Source: Ursidibacter maritimus
GTDB taxonomy: Bacteria; Pseudomonadota; Gammaproteobacteria; Enterobacterales; Pasteurellaceae
Reading direction: 5' to 3'
DNA length: 64,000 nt
Assembly (NCBI RefSeq): GCF_009761395.1
Contig: NZ_LEKN01000034.1
Location: 62,001-126,000 of the forward strand
Positions within the stretch are counted from its first letter, which is position 1; every line of letters begins with the position of its first letter. Shown here in pieces: positions 30,880 through 40,439 of the stretch. Both the position numbers and the translations under genes were made by a program. The notes beneath the pieces are model-generated. The model saw only the letters and a list, made by a program, of their open reading frames with translations. It had not been told where the DNA came from and searched no databases.

Positions 30880-30908
30880 TTGACATCATAGATATATCTC
30901 ATTAAAGT
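30880..30908 (+). promoter_or_regulatory. Sigma-70 promoter of metF
   Basis: A perfect TTGACA, a 17-base spacer and TAAAGT lie directly before the MetJ boxes, so bound repressor would cover the transcription start. Confidence 0.6.
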
Positions 30909-30910
30909 TT

Positions 30911-30938
30911 AGCCATCTAAACGTCTAGAAAGACGTGC
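30911..30938 (+). promoter_or_regulatory. MetJ operator boxes upstream of metF
   Basis: AGCCATCT (6 of 8 against AGACGTCT) and AAACGTCT (7 of 8) are tandem and in phase; AGACGTGC (6 of 8) follows four bases later. metF is a classical member of the MetJ methionine regulon, so this is a convincing operator. Confidence 0.8.
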
Positions 30939-30967
30939 AGTATGCAAACTAAACATCATATAAATAA

Positions 30968-31885
<918 letters not shown>

Positions 31886-31911
31886 GCGGTACGATTACAG
31901 AAAAGTTTTGC

Positions 31912-31937
31912 AAAAATGCCTCATTCGAGGCATTTTG
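31912..31937. terminator. Terminator between metF and the dld remnant
   Basis: A perfect ten-base stem AAAATGCCTC / GAGGCATTTT with an ATTC loop, able to act in both directions. Confidence 0.85.
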
Positions 31938-31946
31938 AATTTATAG

Positions 31947-33094
31947 CTATTGCCAATATTTTTTCTTAGAAGTATGTCCAATTCCTGGATTAAAGCTATT
32001 TGTAGGGTCTAATGATTTATAGAACTTGCGTAATTCAGGTTTGGCTTCGTAAAGATGTCCAACATTATGTTCTGCAGGATACTGAGCACCACGTTTATCG
32101 AGTAAAGCTAACATTTGATGCTCTAATTCAATACAGTCGTTACCTTTTTTCACGATGTAATCCTGATGGAAAACGTGACACATAAAATGTCCATAATAAA
32201 GTTTATGACTGATTTTATCATCGATTTCTGGCGGTAATACTTCAAGCCAGTCTCTATCGTTACGGCGTAATGCAACATCTAAAGCAACAATGTCTTCAAC
32301 TTCCTTCTCATTTACCGCACGATAACGAACAGCTGCAGAAGCAACCGCAAAGCGATGCAACATTGCAGCTTGACTTTCTACCGCATTACATTCAAAGAAA
32401 GCACCCTTACTTTTATCTACAAAGTAGCTGCTAAGAAATTCTCTTGCTTCTTTTACGCCAATTCCCCCCATTTTCAAAATTAAATGGTGTTCATATTGAT
32501 CGCGATATTGACGAAGTTTTTCGGGTAAATGTTGTGGCAGTATTTTTGAAATGAATTGCAATGTTTTATCACTCAAGTGATGAGGTAAAAAACTAAAATT
32601 TTTCGCCAATCGATCTACTTTTGATTTCAAAGCAAATAACTGAGGTAAACGATGAGTACCTAATTTTTTGATTACCCAGAAAGTATCTTTACCGTACTTA
32701 GCAGCAATATCAAAGGCATCTCGATGAATGTATTCACCAGAAATAGGCAACTGTTGGAAATTCGCTAACATATGACGGCGAATATCATTTAAGGATTCAG
32801 TTTGGTTTGTGCCGATGTAAAATACAGCAGTTTCTTTCTCAAGAGGGAACGTATCTAAGCGTACTGCAAAAATCGCTAATTTACCTGCACAGCCAGAAGC
32901 CTCATAATGGCGAGCAGGATCGGCATTAAATCGAGCAGGGGAGTCTTCATCTACTTGACGGACGTGATGCAATAAGCGTGATCGTGTCCTTTACCACAAT
33001 TTTGTTGAATATCTTTACGTTGATAACGATTTTCTTGTAGATCCTGTAGAATTTCCTCAGGTGTTTCACCTAAATCAATGCCTAGATGATTTTA
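31947..33094 (-). pseudogene. dld: D-lactate dehydrogenase (quinone), 5' truncated and frameshifted
   Basis: This is the C-terminal part of the FAD-linked respiratory D-lactate dehydrogenase, which oxidises D-lactate to pyruvate at the membrane. The long frame (32972 to 31947) matches E. coli Dld from about residue 285 to the end, including SGCAGKLAIFAVRLDTF, YEHHLILKMGG, LYYGHFMCHVFHQDYIVKKG and FNPGIGHTSKKKYWQ. A second frame upstream (33094 to about 32975) carries GIDLGETPEEIL, which matches the preceding part of Dld. One missing T near 32974 separates the two. All the 5' half, including the FAD-binding domain, is absent where an IS1016-like end begins. Not functional. Confidence 0.92.
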
Positions 33095-33095
33095 A

Positions 33096-33479
33096 GGGGC
33101 TGCAGTAGATTAACCCTAAATTTCACACCATTTTCGCAAGATTTTAAGCTGCATTTTAGGTGTTCCAACATTAAACCGAAATTCACATTCCTTCAAGAAT
33201 AAAGGAAAGTTTTTTCGGTTTATGCCATTATATTTTCGAAGTACTCGCTTGGTTTGACTCCCCAAATTTTCAATCCCGTTAATGTGATTTTATCGCTCTG
33301 TAAATATCTCAGAATAAAAAAAATCGCTGAGTTAGGTTGAATACCAAGAATATCAGCAGCTGAACAAGCGGTCATAGTACAAAAAACTCAAGCAGTCTTT
33401 TTTGTATGGATTTCTTTAATTTACAATGAGTTATCTTCATTTTCATAGATTAACATACTTGCTAATCTACTTCAGCCCT
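33096..33479 (-). mobile_element. Decayed IS1016-like (IS1595 family) element
   Basis: Terminal inverted repeats are visible: GGGGCTGCAGTAGATTAA at 33096-33113, and on the minus strand GGGCTGAAGTAGATTAG at the other end near 33463-33479. On the minus strand the transposase C-terminus is clear: HINGIEN, then KRVLRKYNGINRKNFPLFL and KECEFRFNVGTPKMQ, ending KWCEI with its stop at 33116-33118. The N-terminal piece AADILGIQPNSAIFF lies at about 33316-33360 in another frame. The middle of the gene is deleted and the element is about half the usual 0.7 kb. No clear target duplication is seen, in keeping with a deletion of neighbouring DNA. Confidence 0.88.
33364..33372 (+). repeat. Uptake-signal core inside the IS1016-like remnant
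   Basis: A perfect ACAAGCGGT lies within the degraded N-terminal transposase region. It is noted because uptake signals are usually depleted from mobile DNA of recent arrival; the surrounding codons keep the family reading frame only loosely. Confidence 0.6.
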
Positions 33480-33532
33480 TTAAGTTTTTTAAGTCACTTT
33501 TTTAACATTTAGGTGTATTAAACAACATCAAT

Positions 33533-34921
33533 TTATTCCAACCACAATGGTAGTTGAATTTTTATTCTTAAGCCACCTAAAGGGCTTTTTTCTGCACCAA
33601 CAATACCTTTGTGTTGTTGGATAGCGTTATACACAATGGCTAATCCAAGCCCAGTTCCCCCAGTTTGTCTGGCTCTATCTTCTGCTACTCGATAGAATGG
33701 TCTGAAAATTTCTTCATATTGATCATCAGGTACACCAGTTCCATCATCATCAATAATAATAACCAAATCATTTTTTTCGATATAAATAATCACTTTTATA
33801 CAGCTTGTCGCATATTTTTTGGCATTACGCACGACATTTTCCACCGCACTAGATAAGGTTGCAACATTTCCGTTGATATAAAATCGTTCAGGGTGTAGAA
33901 CTCTTAAACTGACTAAAAAATCTAGATTATGTTGTTCTAATTCAAACTTAGCATCAGCAAAAATATCTTCCCAAATTTTATTGATAGGGAAGATTTCACG
34001 ACGTAGATGTAAATTAACCTGTTGACGAGAAAGAGATAACAAATCGTGAATCATTGTATCTAATTTTTGTATTTCATTTTCAATACGGGTTAATTCGTTA
34101 GATTCACCATTACGGCGACGAATAAGAGAAACAGCTAGCTGCATACGAGTTAAAGGGGTTTTTAATTCGTGGGAAATATCTGATAGTAGTCTTTGTTGGT
34201 AGCTAGTTAATTTTTGTAAGGATAAAATCATGCGGTTGAAACTCTTACCAACTTGTCTTAATTCACTAATGCCTTCAGTTTCAAGTTTTTCATCAATTGT
34301 CAAATTCCCTGTGGCAACGGCATCTGCGGAAAGTCGTAATGCTTTAACTGGCTTAGCTATACGTAAAGAAAGCCCTATGAGTAGAGGGGTAAAAATTGCA
34401 AATAAAATGAGTAGAATGAGAATTGGTGAGTCAAAAATTGCATTGAATACTTCCATTTGTGGATCAACTTGATCAATAAAGTACTGGTAATAGTTTTGGC
34501 TACCAGTACTGACTAAAAATGGACCATGAATCTCAATGATACCAAAACGTCTTTGTAGCGGCTCTAAAGGGTTGTTTGCTCTAAATATAAACGCTCTTAA
34601 TGCATTTAAATGTTTTTTATCAACACCTACTACGGTATTCGTATCTTGATCAAACAGAATAACGTTGAAACCATGTAAGGTAGTAACTTTTAGATTTCTA
34701 TTAAAGATTTCATCTAAATTATATTCTAATTGAGTATTTTGGCTTTCTTGGTTAAAAAAATGTAATTCTTTATCTTCAATAGGATTGAAAATACGAGCAT
34801 CAAATTTAGGTAATGCTAGAGCAAGGCTGAGTACTAATACAATCATTAAAGCAAAATAAGCAAAAATTTGATATGCCAAATAATTACGTAATGCTTTAAA
34901 TTTATTCCACAAATACACCAT
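33533..34921 (-). CDS. cpxA: Envelope-stress sensor histidine kinase CpxA
   Basis: Inner-membrane kinase that senses envelope stress and phosphorylates CpxR. Two membrane helices (about residues 17-37 and 165-190) flank the periplasmic sensor domain. A HAMP linker follows, then SDISHELKTPLTR with the phospho-accepting H251, and the ATPase motifs ENVVRNAKKYA, DDDGTGVP and GGTGLGLAIV. I prefer the ATG at 34921 (MVYLWNKF, after GGAAA), giving 462 residues; the frame extends to an ATG at 34978 that overlaps the cpxR stop, but that extension runs through a terminator hairpin. It is downstream of cpxR on the same strand. Confidence 0.93.
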   Translation of the reverse strand: MVYLWNKFKALRNYLAYQIFAYFALMIVLVLSLALALPKFDARIFNPIEDKELHFFNQESQNTQLEYNLDEIFNRNLKVTTLHGFNVILFDQDTNTVVGVDKKHLNALRAFIFRANNPLEPLQRRFGIIEIHGPFLVSTGSQNYYQYFIDQVDPQMEVFNAIFDSPILILLILFAIFTPLLIGLSLRIAKPVKALRLSADAVATGNLTIDEKLETEGISELRQVGKSFNRMILSLQKLTSYQQRLLSDISHELKTPLTRMQLAVSLIRRRNGESNELTRIENEIQKLDTMIHDLLSLSRQQVNLHLRREIFPINKIWEDIFADAKFELEQHNLDFLVSLRVLHPERFYINGNVATLSSAVENVVRNAKKYATSCIKVIIYIEKNDLVIIIDDDGTGVPDDQYEEIFRPFYRVAEDRARQTGGTGLGLAIVYNAIQQHKGIVGAEKSPLGGLRIKIQLPLWLE

Positions 34922-34940
34922 AGAGAATTTCCAAATGAGT

Positions 34941-34970
34941 AAAACAAAAATCCCCCTATTTATTGGGGGA
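34941..34970 (-). terminator. Terminator hairpin between cpxR and cpxA
   Basis: On the minus strand TCCCCC-AATAAATA-GGGGGA is followed by TTTTTGTTTT, a textbook rho-independent terminator. It lies after the cpxR stop and before the favoured cpxA start. It could reduce cpxA expression relative to cpxR, or be disrupted if translation started at the upstream ATG and ran through it. Confidence 0.75.
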
Positions 34971-34977
34971 TTATCCA

Positions 34978-35691
34978 TTATTTTTCAGTGACTAGCAGAT
35001 AGCCTCGACCTCGTAAGGTTTTAAACCAAGGTAAGTTATCATTACGTTCAGGTAATTTTTTACGCAGATTAGAAATATGCATATCAATAGCCCTATCGTA
35101 AGGCGTTAAGCGTTTTCCTAAAATTTCAATACTTAATAATTCACGAGAGAGAATTTGCCCTGGGTTACGCATCAAAATTTGTAGTAGTGCGAATTCTGTA
35201 CCAGTTAGATCTAAATCTTGCCCTTCGAAGATGGCTTGCTGACGTCCAGGATGTAATTCAACACCTCCGAATTGCAGTAATTTACGCTCATCTTCGCTCT
35301 CACTTGGTAAATCCATAGTCTCTTTTGTCGCATTTGTTCTGCGTAAAATAGCTTTAATACGAGCGACCAGCTCACGATCATTAAATGGCTTTGGCAAATA
35401 ATCATCGGCACCTAATTCTAAGCCTAATACTCGGTCGATTTCATCATCTCTGGCACTTAACATCAACACCGGCAAATTGTACTTTTGACGAACTTGCTTT
35501 AAAGTTTCAATACCATTGAGTATAGGCATCATTACATCAAGTAACATTAAATCATACTGCTGTAATTCGAGCTGTTGTAGTGCATCTTGACCATTGTGCA
35601 CCACTTGCGTATCAAAGCCCTCTAATGACAATAATTCAGCGAGAAGCTCTGTTAATTCAATATCATCATCAACAAGTAAAATTTTAGGCAT
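34978..35691 (-). CDS. cpxR: Envelope-stress response regulator CpxR
   Basis: OmpR-family response regulator of the Cpx envelope stress pathway. The receiver domain (residues 1-120) shows LLVDDDIEL, the phospho-accepting D52 in MLLDVMMP, and GADDYLPKPFNDRELVARI. The C-terminal winged helix (about residues 140-235) has LTGTEFALLQILMRNPGQIL and HISNLRKKL and RGRGYLLV. Length 237 against 232 in E. coli. The upstream gap to mazG holds a possible promoter with TTGACA and TAACTT. No clear tandem GTAAA CpxR box was found. Confidence 0.94.
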   Translation of the reverse strand: MPKILLVDDDIELTELLAELLSLEGFDTQVVHNGQDALQQLELQQYDLMLLDVMMPILNGIETLKQVRQKYNLPVLMLSARDDEIDRVLGLELGADDYLPKPFNDRELVARIKAILRRTNATKETMDLPSESEDERKLLQFGGVELHPGRQQAIFEGQDLDLTGTEFALLQILMRNPGQILSRELLSIEILGKRLTPYDRAIDMHISNLRKKLPERNDNLPWFKTLRGRGYLLVTEK

Positions 35692-35790
35692 AGACGGTTT
35701 CCCATTTTAATTATAAAAATTCATTACGCTATTTTAGCATTTCTTGACATTTTAGCCATTAAAGTTACTACTTTAAACAAATTTGTCAAT

Positions 35791-36573
35791 TTATTCCATT
35801 GTTTTTATTTGATGCCAAATTAAATCTAGCTCAACGAGAGAACATTCCTCAAGGCTTTTCCCTTCTTCTTTGACTCTCTTTTCAACGAGTTTAAAACGAT
35901 TTTCAAACTTTACATTAGCATTTCGCAAACACGTTTCAGCATCAATATTATGGTGACGACAAAGGTTTACGCTGGCAAAGAGTAAATCGCCCAATTCTTC
36001 TGCGAGTTTTTCTGGCTCAACTGGAGTAGCATATAATTCTTCACGCACCTCTTCTAATTCTTCTTCCACTTTTGCTAAGACATCTTGTGGATTATCCCAA
36101 TCAAAACCCACTTTGGCACAACGTTTTTGTAGTTTGGTCGCACGAGTTAAAGCAGGTAAAGCAAAAGGTAAATCATCCAAAATAGATTGTTGCTGTTTAG
36201 CTGCTTTTTCTTTAGCTTTTTGAGCTTCCCAATTTTGTAAGGCTTCCTCACTACTGCTGGCTGATTTATCCCCAAAAACGTGAGGGTGGCGATAAATCAG
36301 TTTTTCGTGAATGTCGTTTAGTACATCTTGAAAGGTAAAAGTGCCTTCTTCCTTGGCTAACTGACTGAAAAAGACCACTTGAAGTAATAAATCGCCTAAT
36401 TCTTCACGTAAAGCGGTATGATCTTTGGTATGTATTGCTTCTGCTACCTCGTAGGTTTCTTCCAGTAAACAAGGAATCATTGAATCAAAAGTTTGTTTAA
36501 TATCCCAAGGGCAACCAGTTTGCGGATCTCGTAGTTTTTCTACCACCTCTAAAAATTGTTGAATATTTACCAT
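35791..36573 (-). CDS. mazG: Nucleoside triphosphate pyrophosphohydrolase MazG
   Basis: House-cleaning enzyme that hydrolyses NTPs and dNTPs to monophosphates. It contains two MazG domains in tandem: the first with LRDPQTGCPWDIKQTFDS and LEETYEVAEAI and EELGDLLLQVVFFSQ (about residues 14-90), the second with CAKVGFDW and EELGDLLFASVNLCRH. I chose the ATG at 36573, giving 260 residues, because GGGAG precedes it; a longer frame from 36591 lacks a ribosome binding site. E. coli MazG is 263 residues. No mazEF pair is nearby. It lies upstream of cpxR on the same strand, 99 bp away. Confidence 0.94.
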   Translation of the reverse strand: MVNIQQFLEVVEKLRDPQTGCPWDIKQTFDSMIPCLLEETYEVAEAIHTKDHTALREELGDLLLQVVFFSQLAKEEGTFTFQDVLNDIHEKLIYRHPHVFGDKSASSSEEALQNWEAQKAKEKAAKQQQSILDDLPFALPALTRATKLQKRCAKVGFDWDNPQDVLAKVEEELEEVREELYATPVEPEKLAEELGDLLFASVNLCRHHNIDAETCLRNANVKFENRFKLVEKRVKEEGKSLEECSLVELDLIWHQIKTME

Positions 36574-36647
36574 TTTATTCTCCCAAAACACGCATGCTTT
36601 TATGTTACAATCTTTACATTTTAAAACATAATGCCTAAGGATTCACT

Positions 36648-37967
36648 ATGGATTTAGCCTATCTTCAAAAAATGCCACAAGCAGAATTTACCCAGCGTCG
36701 TCAGCGAGTGTTTGAACAAATGCAAGATAATTCTGCATTGATTGTCTTTACCGAAACCGAAAAACGTCGTAATAGCGATTGCGATTATTTATTCCGTCCA
36801 GATAGTTATTTTTGGTATCTGACAGGCTTTATTGAGCCAAAATCTGCGTTATTGTTAGTGAAAAAAGCAGGGCAGTGTGAAAGCACCATTTTTTTGCGTA
36901 AAAAAGATCCTTTAATGGAAACCTGGAATGGTCGCCGTTTAGGTGTAGAGCTTGCGCCTAGCACTTTAGAAGTAAATGAAGCTTGTGATATAGAAGAAAT
37001 TCAGAGCGTATTGGCAAAAAAAATGGCAAATCTTACCGCTTGCTACTATGCTCGTGGTGTTCAAGAATGGGGCGATAGTATTGTATTTGCCAGTTTAGAT
37101 GCTATCAAAGCTAAACGCCAAAAATACCCAACTACCTTAATTGATTGGCAACCGATGCTATCGGAAATGCGTCTATTCAAATCAGAAAATGAGCTCGCTT
37201 TATTACAACAGGCTTGCCATATTTCTGCACTAGCTCACGTTCGAGCAATGAAACAAACTCGCCCAAATCGATATGAGATGGAAATAGAAGGCGAAATTCA
37301 ATACGAATTTTCACGTTTTGGGGCACGTTTTGCCTCTTATAATCAAATTGTTGCTGGAGGAGATAATGCTTGTATTCTCCACTACAACGAAAATGATCAA
37401 GTACTTCAAGATGGTGATTTATTACTTATCGATTCGGGTGCGGAATTTGCAATGTATGCAGGGGATATTACTCGTACTTTCCCTATTAACGGAAAGTTTA
37501 GTCAAGCTCAACGTGAAGTGTATGAAATTGTTTTAGAAGCAATGAAAGAAGCTGCAAAATTGCTTGTGCCAAAAGGTTCTATTCATCAAGCTAATGAGAA
37601 AGTTGTTCGTGTAATGACCGAAGGAATGGTTCGTTTAGGGATATTGAAAGGCGATGTCGATAAACTACTCGAAGAAAAAGCGTATAAAGCCTACTATATG
37701 CATGGTTTAGGACATTGGCTTGGGTTAGATGTTCATGATGTTGGTGACTATGGTAATGAAAGAGATCGTCCTCTTGATGTTGGAATGGTACTGACTCTTG
37801 AACCTGGGCTATATATTCCTAAAAGTGCAGATGTACCAGAGCAGTACAAAGGCATCGGTATTCGCATTGAAGATAACCTACTTATTACCGAATATGGCAA
37901 TAAAAATCTGACAAGTGCTGTGCCAAAAGAGATTGATGAGATTGAAGCCCTAATGGCAAGTAATTAA
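36648..37967 (+). CDS. pepP: Xaa-Pro aminopeptidase P
   Basis: Metallopeptidase that removes N-terminal residues preceding proline. The N-terminal domain (about residues 1-165) has FRPDSYFWYLTGF. The pita-bread catalytic domain carries the metal ligands: the two Asp residues of LLIDSGAEFAMYAGDITRTFP, the His of HGLGHWLGLDVHD, the Glu of LTLEPGLYIP, and the Glu of GIRIEDNLLIT. Length 439 against 441 in E. coli. AAGGA precedes the ATG. It is divergent from mazG. Confidence 0.95.
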   Translation: MDLAYLQKMPQAEFTQRRQRVFEQMQDNSALIVFTETEKRRNSDCDYLFRPDSYFWYLTGFIEPKSALLLVKKAGQCESTIFLRKKDPLMETWNGRRLGVELAPSTLEVNEACDIEEIQSVLAKKMANLTACYYARGVQEWGDSIVFASLDAIKAKRQKYPTTLIDWQPMLSEMRLFKSENELALLQQACHISALAHVRAMKQTRPNRYEMEIEGEIQYEFSRFGARFASYNQIVAGGDNACILHYNENDQVLQDGDLLLIDSGAEFAMYAGDITRTFPINGKFSQAQREVYEIVLEAMKEAAKLLVPKGSIHQANEKVVRVMTEGMVRLGILKGDVDKLLEEKAYKAYYMHGLGHWLGLDVHDVGDYGNERDRPLDVGMVLTLEPGLYIPKSADVPEQYKGIGIRIEDNLLITEYGNKNLTSAVPKEIDEIEALMASN

Positions 37968-38091
37968 CCTATTCAATAGATAGAAATAAAGCGGTAGGAA
38001 TGAGCGAAAATTTTTCAAAAATCCCACAATAACGAACTATTTTACGCTATGATTTCTGCCTTTATGATTTTTAGCAACAGGAACAAACATA

Positions 38092-39174
38092 ATGACACAA
38101 GTATTTAATTTTAGTGCAGGCCCTGCAATGATGCCTAAAGCGGTTTTAGAACAAGCTCAAGCTGAGTTACTTAACTGGCAAGAACAACAAACTTCAGTAA
38201 TGGAAGTCAGTCATCGTGGTAAATTGTTTATAGAACTGATTACGCAAGCGGATAAAGATTTTCGTGAGTTATATAACATTCCAGAAAACTACAAAATTTT
38301 ATTCTTGCAAGGTGGAGCAAGAGGCCAATTCGCCGCTATTCCAATGAATTTAATTGGTGAAAAAGGTAAAGCACTTTATTTAACGAGTGGTCATTGGTCT
38401 GCGACTGCGGCGAAAGAAGCGCGTCTATTTTGTGAAATTGATGAAATCAACATTTTAGAACAAAGCGACACACTCAAAGTGGCAAATTTAGATTTCAGCA
38501 ACGTTGCAGAACAATATGATTATGTTCACTATTGTCCAAATGAAACAATTAGCGGCGTAGAAATTTTTGACGTACCGAATGTTGGAAATAGCGTGTTAGT
38601 TGCAGATATGTCATCAAACATTCTTTCTCGTGAAATTGACATTAGCAAATTTGGTATTATCTACGCAGGTGCCCAGAAAAATTTAGGTCCAGCAGGGATT
38701 ACTATTGTGATTGTTCGAGAAGATTTAATCGGTAAAGCTCGCAAATCAACCCCAAGTATTTGGAACTATGAAGTGCAAGCAAAAAGCGATTCGATGATCA
38801 ACACTCCACCTACATTTGCATGGTACTTATGTTCTTTAGTGTTTAAACATCTCCTGAAAGAAGGGGGAGTTAAAGCTGTTGAGCAACGTAACCAAGCGAA
38901 AGCTAAGTTACTCTATGATTATTTAGATCAAAGCGAGTTTTATCGTAATACTGTTGCAATCGAAAACCGTTCATTGATGAATATTACCTTTACCACAGGG
39001 AATGATGAACTCAATGCAAAATTTGTTAAAGATGCAACCGCTAATGGTTTACAAGCTTTAAAAGGACACAAAGTATTAGGTGGAATGCGTGCCTCAATTT
39101 ATAACGCAATGCCAATTGAAGGTGTTCAAGCGTTAATTGCATTTATGCAAAAATTTGCTGAAGAAAATAAATAA
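38092..39174 (+). CDS. serC: Phosphoserine aminotransferase
   Basis: PLP enzyme of serine and pyridoxal phosphate synthesis that converts 3-phosphohydroxypyruvate to phosphoserine. It has FNFSAGPAMMP at the N-terminus, QGGARGQFAAIPMNL, and the Schiff-base lysine in YAGAQKNLGPAGI (near residue 197); the C-terminus has GGMRASIYNAMP. Length 360 is typical. It is the first gene of a serC-hisC-aroA array on one strand, separated from hisC by a long hairpin. Confidence 0.96.
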   Translation: MTQVFNFSAGPAMMPKAVLEQAQAELLNWQEQQTSVMEVSHRGKLFIELITQADKDFRELYNIPENYKILFLQGGARGQFAAIPMNLIGEKGKALYLTSGHWSATAAKEARLFCEIDEINILEQSDTLKVANLDFSNVAEQYDYVHYCPNETISGVEIFDVPNVGNSVLVADMSSNILSREIDISKFGIIYAGAQKNLGPAGITIVIVREDLIGKARKSTPSIWNYEVQAKSDSMINTPPTFAWYLCSLVFKHLLKEGGVKAVEQRNQAKAKLLYDYLDQSEFYRNTVAIENRSLMNITFTTGNDELNAKFVKDATANGLQALKGHKVLGGMRASIYNAMPIEGVQALIAFMQKFAEENK

Positions 39175-39184
39175 TAATTAAGAT

Positions 39185-39242
39185 AAGCGGTAGGATAGGG
39201 GAGATATTTTGCAAAATATCCTATCAATCCTACCGCTTTTAT
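39185..39242 (+). terminator. Long paired-core hairpin between serC and hisC
   Basis: AAGCGGTAGGAT (39185-39196) pairs with ATCCTACCGCTT (39227-39238), and inside it GATATTTTGCAAAATATC (39203-39220) is a perfect 18-bp palindrome. TTTT follows the outer stem. It is both a pair of inverted uptake-signal cores and a likely terminator. Confidence 0.8.
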
Positions 39243-39256
39243 ATTAAGGACCTTGT

Positions 39257-40351
39257 ATGCAATTTATCAACATCGCCAATGAAGGCGTTAAAAATTTATC
39301 TCCATATCAAGCTGGAAAACCGATTGAAGAACTAGAGCGTGAACTCGGTATTTCTAACATTATTAAATTAGCATCAAACGAAAATCCATTTGGTTTCCCA
39401 GAAAGTGCAAAGCAAGCAATTCAAGCACAATTAGCAGATTTAACTCGTTATCCTGATGCAAACGGCTATTATCTTAAAGATGTCATTGCAAAAAAATTTG
39501 GTGTTGAACTAAATCAAATTACCTTGGGCAATGGGTCAAACGACTTATTAGAGTTAATTGCACATACCTTTGCGACAGAGCAAGATGAAATTATCTTTTC
39601 ACAATATGCGTTTATTGTTTATCCGTTAGTGGCTCAAGCGATCAATGCAAGATCAGTTGTAATCCCAGCTAAAAATTATGGACACGATTTAGATGCCTTT
39701 GTTGCGGTTATTACGCCTAAAACAAAATTGATTTATGTGGCAAATCCGAATAATCCTACGGGGACATTTTTAACGCATCAACAAATTGCTGAATTTTTAG
39801 CAAAAGTACCTGAAAATGTGATTGTTGTCCTTGATGAAGCCTACACAGAATTTACGCACCCAGATGAGCGGGTAGATTCGTTCAAACTTTTACAACAACA
39901 TTCCAATTTGGTAATTTGTCGCACGTTATCTAAGGCTTATGGTTTAGCAGGGTTACGCATTGGTTATGCAGTCTCAAATAATGAAATTGCTGACTTATTC
40001 AATCGTGTTCGCCAACCGTTTAACTGTAATAGTTTAGCGTTGGCAGCAGCGATTGCGGTAATGCAAGATGATGCGTTTGTGGCACAAGTGGCGGAGAATA
40101 ACCGCATTGAAATGGCTCGCTATGAACAATTTTTCGAGAAAAATGGTTTGGAATATATTCGTTCTAAAGGTAATTTTATTACCGTTGATCTGAAACAACC
40201 AGCAGCCCCTATTTACGAGAAATTACTTCATCAAGGTGTCATCGTACGCCCTATTGCTGGGTACGGAATGCCAAACCATTTACGTATTAGTATTGGTTTA
40301 CCTGAAGAGAATGATCGTTTCTTTGATGCTCTTCTCAAGGTATTAAACTAA
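39257..40351 (+). CDS. hisC: Histidinol-phosphate aminotransferase
   Basis: PLP aminotransferase of histidine synthesis acting on imidazole acetol phosphate. It has [16 protein letters not shown] near residues 36-51, [32 protein letters not shown] and the Schiff-base [13 protein letters not shown] (lysine near residue 223). Length 364 is normal. It lies apart from any his operon, between serC and aroA; Pasteurellaceae often carry a second hisC copy, and this type may also serve aromatic transamination. That dual role is inference. Confidence 0.92.
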   Translation: MQFINIANEGVKNLSPYQAGKPIEELERELGISNIIKLASNENPFGFPESAKQAIQAQLADLTRYPDANGYYLKDVIAKKFGVELNQITLGNGSNDLLELIAHTFATEQDEIIFSQYAFIVYPLVAQAINARSVVIPAKNYGHDLDAFVAVITPKTKLIYVANPNNPTGTFLTHQQIAEFLAKVPENVIVVLDEAYTEFTHPDERVDSFKLLQQHSNLVICRTLSKAYGLAGLRIGYAVSNNEIADLFNRVRQPFNCNSLALAAAIAVMQDDAFVAQVAENNRIEMARYEQFFEKNGLEYIRSKGNFITVDLKQPAAPIYEKLLHQGVIVRPIAGYGMPNHLRISIGLPEENDRFFDALLKVLN

Positions 40352-40356
40352 TGAGC

Positions 40357-40410
40357 AAGCGGTAAGATTGCCACTATTTTTTGCAAAATATTGTACTCAT
40401 CTTACCGCTT
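40357..40410 (+). repeat. Paired inverted cores between hisC and aroA
   Basis: AAGCGGTAAGAT (40357-40368) and ATCTTACCGCTT (40399-40410) form a perfect 12-bp stem around 30 bases. There is no T run after it, so it may be a weak terminator or an RNA-stability element. The apparent upstream extension of aroA runs through this hairpin. Confidence 0.65.
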
Positions 40411-40439
40411 CCTACATCAATTTATCACTCGGAATTTCT

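Noticed and set aside
31947-32972. Intact-looking 341-codon dehydrogenase
   Set aside because: It matches only the C-terminal part of D-lactate dehydrogenase, starts on an internal TTG codon, and has further homology upstream in another frame, so it is a pseudogene.
35791-36573. mazG as part of a toxin-antitoxin system
   Set aside because: No mazE or mazF is adjacent; this is the housekeeping pyrophosphohydrolase with two full domains.
40368-40439. N-terminal extension of aroA
   Set aside because: The extra codons run through the paired-core hairpin and do not resemble any EPSP synthase; the ATG at 40440 fits the family start.
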